This document shows positions 28,195 through 36,717 of a stretch of 64,000 nt of DNA, piece after piece. Under the pieces are notes generated by a model, which had not been told where the DNA came from, searched no databases, and was given only the letters and a program-made list of their open reading frames with translations. Each line of letters opens with the position of its first letter. Positions within the stretch are counted from its first letter, which is position 1. This stretch comes from Lachnospiraceae bacterium. Its GTDB lineage: Bacteria; Bacillota; Clostridia; Lachnospirales; Lachnospiraceae. Location: assembly GCA_910574965.1 (NCBI GenBank), contig CAJTDB010000002.1, positions 1-64,000 on the forward strand, read 5' to 3'. The position numbers and the translations under genes were made by a program.

Positions 28195-29103
28195 CTATTT
28201 CTTCATTTCCAGTACCTTGCGCGCCGGATTGCCGAACTGCTTCTCTCCATCAGGAACATCCCGAATGGCCACTGCTCCAATGCCCAGATAGGCCCCGTCT
28301 CCTACAGACATCCTGTTCGTAGTTACGGACATGGGCGCAATGTATGTATGGCTGCCCACTCTGCAGTGTCCGGAAATACTGGCCTTTCCGCTGACTAACG
28401 TTTTGTCTCCGATCTGACAGTTATGTCCTACATCCCCCAGAAGCCCAATCATAGACCCTCTGCCCAGAACTGTAGTTCTTGTATCGCCTGCTGCCAGTAC
28501 CGCGCCGGCCAGCAAAAGGCATCCGTCTTCGATAACGGTTCCGGCCAGATGCAGAAGCGTCCGGCAGAACCCATCCTCCCTGCGATAAATGTCTGCATCC
28601 TCCACGCCGATCATACAGTTTTCCTTTATGATGACATGATCTCCTATGCGGACATGATCTTTAATGACCGTCCCGGCACCGATCTCGCAGTGATCTCCAA
28701 TGACCACATTACGGCCGATCACGCAGAAGGGTCCGATCTTTACCTCTTCTCCCATCTGCACATCCGAGCTGATATAACTCCCATTGACAAAATTCCATTC
28801 TGCCTTCGGCATGAGACAAGCCATCCGCTCCAAAAGCTCTCCGTACCGATTTTTCGGCGCCCTGCTTCGTATCTGTATGCAGGAATTTCCCAGAGACAGA
28901 TCCATCTCTTCATTTGTGATATAAATACAGCTTTTAGTTTCCTTATAACTATCTGATAGTTTATTTTTGACAAATACCAGCGTATGGTCTTCCGGCGCCT
29001 CCGGGTCCGATACTCCATACAGCAGAAAGTCTTTCTGTTGTTCTTCGCCAAAATCCGCACCCAGCAGCTCGCCGGCACTGATCTCACACACTTTAAACAT
29101 CAA
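28195..29103 (-). CDS. LpxD-like left-handed beta-helix N-acyltransferase
   Basis: A 302-residue protein: an N-terminal domain of about 95 residues, then hexapeptide repeats (VKIGPFCVIGRNVVIGD and on) forming a left-handed beta-helix with an LpxD-like end (GDVGHNCQIGDKTLVSG ... GNPARKVLEMKK). LpxD uses an acyl carrier protein thioester to acylate a sugar amine, unlike the acetyl-CoA enzymes WbpD or PglD. Lipid A synthesis is unlikely in this Gram-positive setting. It overlaps the WbpB-like gene by 11 nt and is followed 15 bp later by the adenylation gene, so the natural inference is acylation of the UDP-3-amino-uronate from the neighbouring carrier protein. Confidence 0.85.
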   Translation of the reverse strand: MMFKVCEISAGELLGADFGEEQQKDFLLYGVSDPEAPEDHTLVFVKNKLSDSYKETKSCIYITNEEMDLSLGNSCIQIRSRAPKNRYGELLERMACLMPKAEWNFVNGSYISSDVQMGEEVKIGPFCVIGRNVVIGDHCEIGAGTVIKDHVRIGDHVIIKENCMIGVEDADIYRREDGFCRTLLHLAGTVIEDGCLLLAGAVLAAGDTRTTVLGRGSMIGLLGDVGHNCQIGDKTLVSGKASISGHCRVGSHTYIAPMSVTTNRMSVGDGAYLGIGAVAIRDVPDGEKQFGNPARKVLEMKK

Positions 29104-30175
29104 ATTCTCCCATCATATCCACGCTTCCAAAATTTTCCAGAGGAAGCTTCACAGGTGTTCCTTCCTTCTGGCTCTTATAGATTGCCAGAACCAGTTCCAG
29201 TGCATTTCTTCCCGCCTGCGCATTTACATAAGGTTCTCTGTTCTTTTCCATCGCATCCATCATGTCCGCATACAGACTTGTGTGCCCGTTCCCATATACA
29301 TTGCTGGTCGCTTCCTTCAGATGCTTATTGGAATCGTCCTGGTCGGATTCCTCTTCAAATTCCCAGACATCGATGTTGTTGGTGGACTTTCCGCCGATCT
29401 TTACCGTTCCCTTCTCACCAAACATATAAAGAGTCTCTTCCAGATTCTGCGGATATACATTGGTAGTTCCTTCGATGGTGGCAACTGCTCCATTCTTAAA
29501 CTTTACGACAGCCATACCCACATCTTCCGCTTCCAGATACGGATGGAACTGCTGTCTGGTCACACCGTAAACTTCTTCCACTTCATCCCCGAACATCCAC
29601 CGAAGCAGGTCGACCCCGTGAATGCACTGGTTCATCAGTGCCCCGCCATCGGTTGCCCACCTTCCCCTCCAGGGCGCCTGATCATAATAATTGCGATTCC
29701 GATTCCACCGCACATGCACCGAGCCATGGGACAGTTTTCCAAAGCGTCCCGCCTCCAGCGCCTTTCTCGTCTCCTGTACAGCCAGATTAAAGCGATTCTG
29801 ATGACAGGCCGCAACCTTTACGTTTCGTTCTTTGGCCCTTTTAACGATCTCGTCTGCATCTTCCATACACATCGCAACCGGTTTTTCAATGATGCAGTTG
29901 ACTCCATGATCGATACAGAACAGGGCAATTTGGGCATGTGCTCCGCTTTCTGTGGCAATTCCCACCAGTTCCGGCTGAATCTCCTCAATCATCTTTTCAT
30001 AATCTGTATAGCGTGCGATCGATGTTTCCTTTTCCAGACCGTTGTTCTTCAAAAGAAGTTCCATCTGTTCCGGAACCAGATCACATACTGCAGCAAATTC
30101 CAGGCCATTGTTCTGCACAGCCTTTACATGATTTCCGGCAATACGCCCGCATCCGATCAATGCATATTTCATCAC
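29093..30175 (-). CDS. wbpB: WbpB/WlbA-like UDP-GlcNAcA 3-dehydrogenase (Gfo/Idh/MocA)
   Basis: A 360-residue NAD-dependent oxidoreductase with an N-terminal Rossmann motif (YALIGCGRIAGNHV), EKP (IIEKPVAM), and the C-terminal block NRNYYDQAPWRGRWATDGGA, which I associate with WlbA/WbpB enzymes that oxidise the 3-hydroxyl of UDP-GlcNAcA. WbpB works coupled to WbpE, which fits the aminotransferase at 24044. Its start overlaps the stop of the WbpA-like gene by 4 nt, so the first two steps of the pathway are translationally coupled. Confidence 0.88.
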   Translation of the reverse strand: MMKYALIGCGRIAGNHVKAVQNNGLEFAAVCDLVPEQMELLLKNNGLEKETSIARYTDYEKMIEEIQPELVGIATESGAHAQIALFCIDHGVNCIIEKPVAMCMEDADEIVKRAKERNVKVAACHQNRFNLAVQETRKALEAGRFGKLSHGSVHVRWNRNRNYYDQAPWRGRWATDGGALMNQCIHGVDLLRWMFGDEVEEVYGVTRQQFHPYLEAEDVGMAVVKFKNGAVATIEGTTNVYPQNLEETLYMFGEKGTVKIGGKSTNNIDVWEFEEESDQDDSNKHLKEATSNVYGNGHTSLYADMMDAMEKNREPYVNAQAGRNALELVLAIYKSQKEGTPVKLPLENFGSVDMMGEFDV

Positions 30176-31485
30176 AACACCTCGATATTTTCCCTGTTCT
30201 TTATATGTTTCATAACATTTTTCGTATCAAAGACAGCCTTCGCATATTGCTGCACCAGTGCATAATCAACGTTCGTATGAGCAGCCGTCACCATAACCAG
30301 GTCCGCACTCTCAATCAGCTTTTGATCAAGCACTTCCTCACTCCTGCGAACTTGTCCCTTGTATTTGTACTGCCGCACCCACGGATCAAAATACACAACC
30401 TTGGCTCCCGTCTTCTCCAGCTCTTCAATGACGCGCAGTGCCGGACTCTCCCGATAATCATCAATGTCCTGTTTGTAGGCAACTCCAAGCACCAGCACCT
30501 TAGACCCGTTCAGCGCTTTCCGAAAACGGTTCAGAATCTTCCCGGCACGTTCCACACAATAAGCCGGCATCCGGTCATTAATCATCATAGAACTTTCGAT
30601 CATGGAAGTATGGAACCCAAACTCCCTTGCTTTCCAGGACAGATAATACGGATCCAGAGGAATACAGTGTCCTCCCAGTCCCGGCCCCGGATAAAAAGGC
30701 TGAAAGCCATATGGTTTTGTACTGGCAGCTTCAATCACTTCCCAGATACTGATTCCCATCTCATTGCAGAGCATGGCAAGTTCATTGATAAGCCCAATAT
30801 TGATATTTCGATAAGTATTCTCCAGGATCTTCTCCATCTCCGCAATGGCCGGAGAAGATACTTCCTTCACATCTCCGTCCAGCACTGCACGATACATAGC
30901 CGCGATCACTTCCGTAGCGTCTTTCCCGATGCCTCCGATCACTTTGGGTGTGTTTTTCGTCTTATAAATCAAATTCCCCGGATCGACCCGCTCCGGAGAA
31001 AAACCCAGATAAAAATCCTGTCCGCAGACCAGTCCGGAGCCTTCTTCCAGAATCGGACGAATCAGCTCCTCCGTCGTTCCCGGATAGGTAGTGGATTCCA
31101 GCACTACCATTGTGTTTCTTTTCAGATGCTTCGCGATCTCTGCCGTGGAATCCCGCACACTGCTTAAATCCGGCTCCTGATGGACATCCAGCGGTGTCGG
31201 CACACAAATGGCGATAAAATCCACATCCTGGATAAATGCAAAATCCGAAGTGGCCGACAAAAGCCCCTCGTCCACCAGTCTTTTCAAATCTTTATCTACC
31301 ACATCTCCAATGTAATTATGCCCCTCATTCACCATGTCCACTTTAGCTGCCTGTTCATCAAAACCAATGGTTCGGAATCCGGCCTTCGCCTTCTCCACCG
31401 CCAGCGGCAGCCCCACATAGCCAAGTCCGATGACACCAACGGTAATCTCTCTTTTTGCGATTTTATTTAGGAGTAGTTGTTTCAT
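30172..31485 (-). CDS. wbpA: UDP-N-acetyl-D-glucosamine 6-dehydrogenase (WbpA/TviB type)
   Basis: A 437-residue nucleotide sugar dehydrogenase oxidising UDP-GlcNAc to UDP-GlcNAcA with two NAD. It has VGVIGLGYVGLPLA at the N-terminus, the AEMEKILENTYRNINI region with the catalytic lysine, and catalytic C274 in YPGPGLGGHCIPLDPYYLSWKARE, which matches the WbpA type rather than WecC. It is the entry step of a UDP-diaminouronate route continued by the WbpB- and WbpE-type genes. A 4-nt ATGA overlap ties it to the WbpB-like gene. Confidence 0.92.
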   Translation of the reverse strand: MKQLLLNKIAKREITVGVIGLGYVGLPLAVEKAKAGFRTIGFDEQAAKVDMVNEGHNYIGDVVDKDLKRLVDEGLLSATSDFAFIQDVDFIAICVPTPLDVHQEPDLSSVRDSTAEIAKHLKRNTMVVLESTTYPGTTEELIRPILEEGSGLVCGQDFYLGFSPERVDPGNLIYKTKNTPKVIGGIGKDATEVIAAMYRAVLDGDVKEVSSPAIAEMEKILENTYRNINIGLINELAMLCNEMGISIWEVIEAASTKPYGFQPFYPGPGLGGHCIPLDPYYLSWKAREFGFHTSMIESSMMINDRMPAYCVERAGKILNRFRKALNGSKVLVLGVAYKQDIDDYRESPALRVIEELEKTGAKVVYFDPWVRQYKYKGQVRRSEEVLDQKLIESADLVMVTAAHTNVDYALVQQYAKAVFDTKNVMKHIKNRENIEVL

Positions 31486-31509
31486 GGTTGTTCCTTTCTG
31501 CCCTCAGGA

Positions 31510-32757
31510 CTATTTGTCCATACAATCTGAAAATATTTCTATATATTTTTTTGCCAGCAATGAATAATCATATTTTTCCCGTATCATCTTCCGTCCCTTT
31601 TCTCCCATACAAAGACGCTGCTCTTCCGGCATCCGATAGATACTCATCAAAGCATCTGCATACGCTTTTTTGTCACCGCAGGGCACAACGATTCCCCCTC
31701 CTGACTCCCCTACTACATTCACTGAATTACAGGCAAATACCGTAGGATTCCCAGAATAAAGATAATCATTCAGCTTATTCAGACTCAGCCCCAGGTCGTT
31801 CAATACCCTGTCGTCCTTCAGCGCTGCTATACACACCTTTGCTTTGGATAAAACTGCTGCTACCTGCCGGCTTTCAATGCGGGAAAAAATACGTACATTT
31901 TTCAGGTTTTCTTTTTTGAGCAAGGATTCCATCCGAGCACGCAGATGACCATCTCCGATAAATGCAAATTTTATCTCATTCCAGCCCTGTTCCTGCATAT
32001 ATGCCGCCGTCTCCAAAAGCTCCATCAAACATTCAGAGTCTACAAAACTTCCCGCATAGACCGCACACCAGTTCGCCTGAAGATATGTTTCCAGCTCCGA
32101 CGGAAGATCTGCCTTTCCTTCTCTTAACACCTGATCGATCTCTTTTGTATGATATCCGTTCGGTACCCAGTAGATTCGGTCCTTGCGGATAAACGGAAAT
32201 CTCTCCAGATAGCGGAAGCCAAACTCAACGGTAGAAACAATCGCATCTGCACGCCGGTATGCTCTTTGCTCCAACAAGGAAAACAGCACACATGCCGGAT
32301 GATATTTGGATTTTCCCAGGATCTCTATCAAAGACAAAGGCCAGAAATCCCGGATCTCGCATATAAAAGGCACTTTATTTTTCTTTGCGATCCTGCCGGC
32401 ACTCTCCCAGGCAAAGGGATGCACCGAAGATCCGATCACCATATCCGGCTGCCCAAATAAACGGTAAAACTGCGGCTCATATTTTCGCATCAGCCAGCAA
32501 TAACTCATCATATTCAGTATTCTTTGGGCACTGATTCCGTGATAAGCTGGAGCAGTGTGAAGATATACATATGTGATTCCTGGACAGATTTTTTTGATTT
32601 TGACTTCTTCTTCATATGTATATTGCTCACATCCATGATTGAAAGAAGACAAAAAAACGACCACTTCTATTTTATAATGAGTCAGCTCTTTCGCCAATTC
32701 ATAATGACGATCGCCTTCCAACCCCGAATGATGATTCAATATCCATAATTTCTTCAT
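31510..32757 (-). CDS. WbuB-like glycosyltransferase, family 4
   Basis: A 415-residue GT-B enzyme. The N-terminus (KKLWILNHHSGLEGDRHYEL) and the IGSSVHPFAWESAGRIAKK region resemble the gene at 14910, and the C-terminal region has LNKLNDYLYSGNPTVFACN in place of the usual LFEYMASGKP. It would act on the cytoplasmic side to extend a lipid-linked repeat unit. The start ATG at 32757 has AAGGGGA 9 nt upstream; a TTG three codons earlier is less likely. Base composition turns more AT-rich upstream of this gene. Confidence 0.87.
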   Translation of the reverse strand: MKKLWILNHHSGLEGDRHYELAKELTHYKIEVVVFLSSFNHGCEQYTYEEEVKIKKICPGITYVYLHTAPAYHGISAQRILNMMSYCWLMRKYEPQFYRLFGQPDMVIGSSVHPFAWESAGRIAKKNKVPFICEIRDFWPLSLIEILGKSKYHPACVLFSLLEQRAYRRADAIVSTVEFGFRYLERFPFIRKDRIYWVPNGYHTKEIDQVLREGKADLPSELETYLQANWCAVYAGSFVDSECLMELLETAAYMQEQGWNEIKFAFIGDGHLRARMESLLKKENLKNVRIFSRIESRQVAAVLSKAKVCIAALKDDRVLNDLGLSLNKLNDYLYSGNPTVFACNSVNVVGESGGGIVVPCGDKKAYADALMSIYRMPEEQRLCMGEKGRKMIREKYDYSLLAKKYIEIFSDCMDK

Positions 32758-32762
32758 AAAGA

Positions 32763-33731
32763 TCAATCCCCTTCTCTGCGCAGCATGATCTCATTATATT
32801 TCATCATTACAATACCATCTTCATAATTTCCAATTTCTGGAACATTAACTTTCCCCTCCAGATTGCGAACAATATATTTCATATGATTTACACCAGATTC
32901 ATACGCATGAGGATACCCCCCTCCAAAACGCGGATTCACTTCTGATATAAAATATTTACCGTTACACTCAAACACATCAATATCTATTTGTCCTCGAAAA
33001 CCACTCTCTTTTACAAACTGTTCTACCAGTTTAAAAAGCTCTGGTTCTTTAAAAGACACCCCTTTATCAGTCTCCCCAGCACGCATCACCAATTTCTTCT
33101 TTGCAAATACAGAAACCAGCTCCCCGTTTATCAAATCAATATAACAATCAATTCCTATTTCCTGCCCTTCTAGGCATGTCTGGATCATCAGATCATCCGA
33201 ATGAGCAAACAAAAGCTCTATTGTTTCCTGATTCATCGCTTTCGAAATGGCAATACTTGCGCTGCCTCTTACTGGTTTCACAAAAACGGGATAGCACATT
33301 TCACCTTTTTCTATATCCTTATAGAATACTTCCTTATCTACATAACTTCTTGCACATGCATATCCATGGTTCTTAAGCCATTGATACATCTGCCATTTAT
33401 CTAACGTTCGTTCGCATAACTCGTAAGAAGATCCGACAATTTTTACACCTTTATCTTCAAAAAGTTCTTTATGTTTTGCCAGCAGCGACAACTCTGGATC
33501 AATCAGAGAAAAGGCTCCATTTATTTTCTCTTTTTGGCAAATATCCAAAATTCTATCAATATAATCAGGTTCTGTGATCCTTGGCACCACATAATGCTGA
33601 TCTGCCTCATAAAGAGCTGGTGCATTAGGACTCATATCTGTGGCTATTACCTTTCCTTTTCCGGAGAGTTCTTTTTTTACATATTGAACTATTTTATTTC
33701 TTGTTCCGCAGCTCAGAATCAAAATATTCAT
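32763..33731 (-). CDS. ATP-grasp ligase
   Basis: A 322-residue ATP-grasp protein of the carbamoyl-phosphate-synthase-like type: preATP-grasp Rossmann domain (MNILILSCGTRNK), then the ATP-binding lid (YPVFVKPVRGSASIAISK) and metal site (FISEVNPRFGGGYPHAYESG). These enzymes join a carboxylate to an amine or thiol via an acyl phosphate. Linked by a 4-nt ATGA overlap to a fold-III PLP enzyme, it could attach an amine to a uronic acid carboxyl or load an amino acid; both are inference. The first 17 codons of the longest reading frame were discarded because the ATG at 33731 has AAGGA upstream and matches the conserved start. Confidence 0.82.
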   Translation of the reverse strand: MNILILSCGTRNKIVQYVKKELSGKGKVIATDMSPNAPALYEADQHYVVPRITEPDYIDRILDICQKEKINGAFSLIDPELSLLAKHKELFEDKGVKIVGSSYELCERTLDKWQMYQWLKNHGYACARSYVDKEVFYKDIEKGEMCYPVFVKPVRGSASIAISKAMNQETIELLFAHSDDLMIQTCLEGQEIGIDCYIDLINGELVSVFAKKKLVMRAGETDKGVSFKEPELFKLVEQFVKESGFRGQIDIDVFECNGKYFISEVNPRFGGGYPHAYESGVNHMKYIVRNLEGKVNVPEIGNYEDGIVMMKYNEIMLRREGD

Positions 33732-34921
33732 ACATTTTTCCTTTTTATTTTCGATTTTTGCACGTACTCTTCTACGCCCCATTTTTCACGAATACAGACT
33801 ATCTTCCCCTCTTCTTCCAAATATACTGCTGGAAAATAACTAATAAACAGTGGAGATAAACACATTGTATATGCACCAATCTTATAATATCTAATCTTGT
33901 CCCCAACTCGCAATGCATAAGAACCTTTTAAATTAAATAACCGGTCATTTTCCATACAAGTAAAACCTGAAATTACCTGTTTTTCAAGAAATTCGCGCTC
34001 ATCATCATTGTCTGTTTTCTCCAATTGATAAAAATAACTTTTTTTTGTCATCAGCGGATCGATATGAATTCGGCTTCCATCCGTTACTATAAATCGATTC
34101 CTGTTTGTATCTTTAACATCTATGACAGAAGTTACATATTCTACAGGCGGACAAATCAGAGAAGTCCCAGGTTCCATAATCAGCATCGTCCGTTTCGGAT
34201 CATATTCCTCTTTTAGTATTCCTGTCATCAGACATAAGTAGTCCTCATATTGAGGTTTGTCTGCCAATCCTCCGAAATATCCTCCTCCAACATCTAAATA
34301 CGTCAATTCTATTTTATATTCTTTATGAATACGGCAGGCCATCTTTGCAATCGCTTCATAAATGTTCAGACTTCTTGTTTTTGAACTGCAATGTAGATGG
34401 ATACCGGCAACTTCGACACCTGGCATTGCCCTAAGTTTATCCAGAATCCGTCCAAAATCTCCATTTTCATAACTGAAGCCAAATCGTCCTCCTTCTTCTC
34501 CACCAGATGCTTCTCCTGGGCAAACCGCCTCCAGATCAAAATTTATCCGAATCCCCACTTTTACAGGTTCTTTCATACTTATGAGATTCATATGTTGAAG
34601 CCATTCTACTTCTCTTTCCGCGTCCAGATTAACTATATGCCCTCTTTGACAGGCTCTTGTAAAACTTTCTATTCCTTTTACGGGACCATTATAAATAATA
34701 TGTTCATACCCCATATACTCCGCAAGTTCATATTCATCCTCTGAAACCACTTCCGCATAGCATCCGTTATGCCTCATATACTCAATAATCCACGGAAGTG
34801 CATTGGTTTTAAAGGAATACCCGATCACACTATAAGACCAATGCTTATTGAGCGCCGCTTTTAGTTTTTCTATTCCCTCATCCAATATTCTTTTTCGGAT
34901 GATATAATATGGTGTGTTCAT
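33728..34921 (-). CDS. Fold-III PLP decarboxylase (second copy)
   Basis: A 397-residue alanine-racemase-fold PLP enzyme with K38 (YSFKTNALPWI) as the likely Schiff-base lysine, GIHLHCSSKTRS, DVGGGYFGG, EPGTSL, and a C-terminal active-site cysteine in SGFTCMENDRL followed by GAYT. It is only distantly similar to the enzyme at 25464. Ornithine/lysine/diaminopimelate-type decarboxylation is the best family guess. The start at 34921 has GAGGAA 5 nt upstream and just clears the preceding gene. Its AT-rich composition and coupling to an ATP-grasp ligase suggest that the pair was acquired together. Confidence 0.83.
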   Translation of the reverse strand: MNTPYYIIRKRILDEGIEKLKAALNKHWSYSVIGYSFKTNALPWIIEYMRHNGCYAEVVSEDEYELAEYMGYEHIIYNGPVKGIESFTRACQRGHIVNLDAEREVEWLQHMNLISMKEPVKVGIRINFDLEAVCPGEASGGEEGGRFGFSYENGDFGRILDKLRAMPGVEVAGIHLHCSSKTRSLNIYEAIAKMACRIHKEYKIELTYLDVGGGYFGGLADKPQYEDYLCLMTGILKEEYDPKRTMLIMEPGTSLICPPVEYVTSVIDVKDTNRNRFIVTDGSRIHIDPLMTKKSYFYQLEKTDNDDEREFLEKQVISGFTCMENDRLFNLKGSYALRVGDKIRYYKIGAYTMCLSPLFISYFPAVYLEEEGKIVCIREKWGVEEYVQKSKIKRKNV

Positions 34922-34923
34922 GT

Positions 34924-35547
34924 CTATTCCTCTTTTTCCGGAGTTCCCATAAAGTCCTCCATCGTTGCAGAAGTTTCGCTGTGAATATCTTCGCACCGAA
35001 AAACTTTAAATATAGTCTTAAACAGAATATCAATATCATTCCTAAAAGAAAGCGTTTCCACATACTGCACATCATATTCAAATTTTTCCTCCCAGGAAAT
35101 GCTGTTCCTTCCATTGATCTGGGCAAGCCCTGTAATTCCTGGTTTTACATTATGTCTCCTACGCTGACTTTTATTATATAAAGGCAAATATTGAACCAGA
35201 AGAGGCCTTGGACCAACCAGGCTCATATCCCCCTTCAAAATGTTAAAAAGTTCTGGAAGTTCATCCAGGCTAGTGCTGCGAAGGCATTTCCCAAACGAAG
35301 TTAATCGAACTTCGTCAGGCAGAAGTTCTCCTTTAGAATCCCGCTCATCTGTCATAGAACGGAATTTATACATTTTAAATATCTTTTCTTTATAGCCGGG
35401 CCTGTTCTGTGTAAACAATACTGGTCTTCCCAATTTCACCGCCACTAACAAGGCAATTATACCCATAATTGGGCTTAAAACTATACACAATGGAACAGAT
35501 ATACATAGATCTAAAAGCCTTTTGCCATACTTTTTGTAGAAGTTCAT
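34924..35547 (-). CDS. pglC: PglC-like initiating sugar-phosphate transferase
   Basis: A 207-residue single-domain polyprenyl-phosphate sugar-1-phosphate transferase with one N-terminal membrane segment (residues 10-35), YKFRSMTDERDSKG, LDELPELFNILKGDMSLVGPRP and VKPGITGLAQINGRN. Small enzymes of this form, like Campylobacter PglC, transfer di-N-acetylbacillosamine phosphate. The adjacent PglE-like aminotransferase and PglF-like dehydratase support that substrate. It is the second initiating enzyme in the window, the other being the larger WbaP/CpsE type at 16165. Confidence 0.93.
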   Translation of the reverse strand: MNFYKKYGKRLLDLCISVPLCIVLSPIMGIIALLVAVKLGRPVLFTQNRPGYKEKIFKMYKFRSMTDERDSKGELLPDEVRLTSFGKCLRSTSLDELPELFNILKGDMSLVGPRPLLVQYLPLYNKSQRRRHNVKPGITGLAQINGRNSISWEEKFEYDVQYVETLSFRNDIDILFKTIFKVFRCEDIHSETSATMEDFMGTPEKEE

Positions 35548-35548
35548 T

Positions 35549-36682
35549 CTATCCCCACAATCCTCTGATTATCCCGCAGATTCTCTCCAGCTCCTCTTCT
35601 GTCATCTTCGTATCACTAGGCAGACACACCCCCTGGCGGAACAGTCCGGCCCCCACATTTCCGTTATCTATATAATCGCATTTCGCAAATACCGGCTGCA
35701 GATGCATGGGCTTCCACACCGGACGGCTTTCTGCATCCCCTTTTTCCAGCGCTATCATCACATCCAGCGGCCGAACCGGGCTGTCCGGTGCTATCTGGAT
35801 TACACTGAGCCAGCAGTTTGCCCGTTCTCCTTCGTGCATGGGCATGAAAGAAATTCCCGCCAAATCTCCCAAATGTTCCTGATAATACGCAAAAATTTTT
35901 CGTTTCTGCGCTACTCTCTGCTCCAGAACCTTCAACTGTCCCCGTCCGATGCCCGCAACAATATTGCTCATACGGTAATTATATCCGATTTCCTTATGTT
36001 CATAATGTCTGGCCGGCTCTCTCGCCTGTGTTGCCCAGAAACGCACCTTGCCGGTCCGTTCTTTTGCCTTTTCCTCCTCCAGATTGCAGACCAGCATACC
36101 GCCCCCGGATGTCGTAATGATCTTATTTCCGTTAAATGAAAATACACCGTAATCTCCAAATGTTCCTGTATGCTGTCCATGGTAATAAGTACCTAAGCTC
36201 TCCGCTGCATCTTCAATGACCGGCACCCCATGTCTCCTGCATATTTCCATAATCCGTTCCATATTGGCAGGAAGTCCATACAGGTGTACCGGCAGCACCG
36301 CTTTTACATTCGGATATTTCTCAAACGCCCGTTCCAGTGCATCCGGAGACATATTCCAGGTTTCCAGATCGCTGTCAATAAATACCGGAATTGCCTTTTC
36401 GTAAGTAATGGGATTGGCCGTAGCTGAAAAAGTAAGGTCCTGACAGAAGACAACATCCCCTTCCTTCACGCCTGCTGCCTTTAATGCAAGATGGATTGCC
36501 GCAGTGCCTGCGGACAATGCAGCCGCATCCTTTGCTCCGGTATATGCAGCCAATTCCTTCTCAAATTCATTCACATTCTTTCCAAGGGGAGCAATCCAGT
36601 TGGTGTCAAATGCTTCTTTGATAAATTCCTGTTCATAGCCTTCCGCACTCATATGCGGAGAGGACAAATAAATATGTGCCAC
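35549..36682 (-). CDS. pglE: PglE-like UDP-4-keto-sugar aminotransferase
   Basis: A 377-residue PLP aminotransferase of the DegT family. K187 lies in VFSFNGNKIITTSGGGM, the signature of PglE/WbpE-like enzymes that aminate C4 of UDP-4-keto-6-deoxy-GlcNAc. The N-terminus MAHIYLSSPHMS is also typical of this group. The PglF homologue at 37685 would make its substrate and PglC at 34924 would use the acetylated product. No PglD acetyltransferase gene is seen in the window. Confidence 0.9.
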   Translation of the reverse strand: MAHIYLSSPHMSAEGYEQEFIKEAFDTNWIAPLGKNVNEFEKELAAYTGAKDAAALSAGTAAIHLALKAAGVKEGDVVFCQDLTFSATANPITYEKAIPVFIDSDLETWNMSPDALERAFEKYPNVKAVLPVHLYGLPANMERIMEICRRHGVPVIEDAAESLGTYYHGQHTGTFGDYGVFSFNGNKIITTSGGGMLVCNLEEEKAKERTGKVRFWATQAREPARHYEHKEIGYNYRMSNIVAGIGRGQLKVLEQRVAQKRKIFAYYQEHLGDLAGISFMPMHEGERANCWLSVIQIAPDSPVRPLDVMIALEKGDAESRPVWKPMHLQPVFAKCDYIDNGNVGAGLFRQGVCLPSDTKMTEEELERICGIIRGLWG

Positions 36683-36717
36683 TATACGTACCTCTTTTCT
36701 AAAGTATATAAATCAGT

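Noticed and set aside
28195-29103. Lipid A gene (lpxD)
   Set aside because: The surrounding genome is Gram-positive in character and no other lipid A gene is present; the fold similarity is better explained by carrier-dependent sugar N-acylation.
28967-30265. Plus-strand open reading frame of 432 codons
   Set aside because: Opposite the WbpB-like gene; low-complexity His/Phe/Ile composition and no ribosome binding site.
32763-33731. Carbamoyl-phosphate synthase large subunit
   Set aside because: Only a single ATP-grasp unit of about 320 residues; the similarity is to the fold, not to the whole enzyme.
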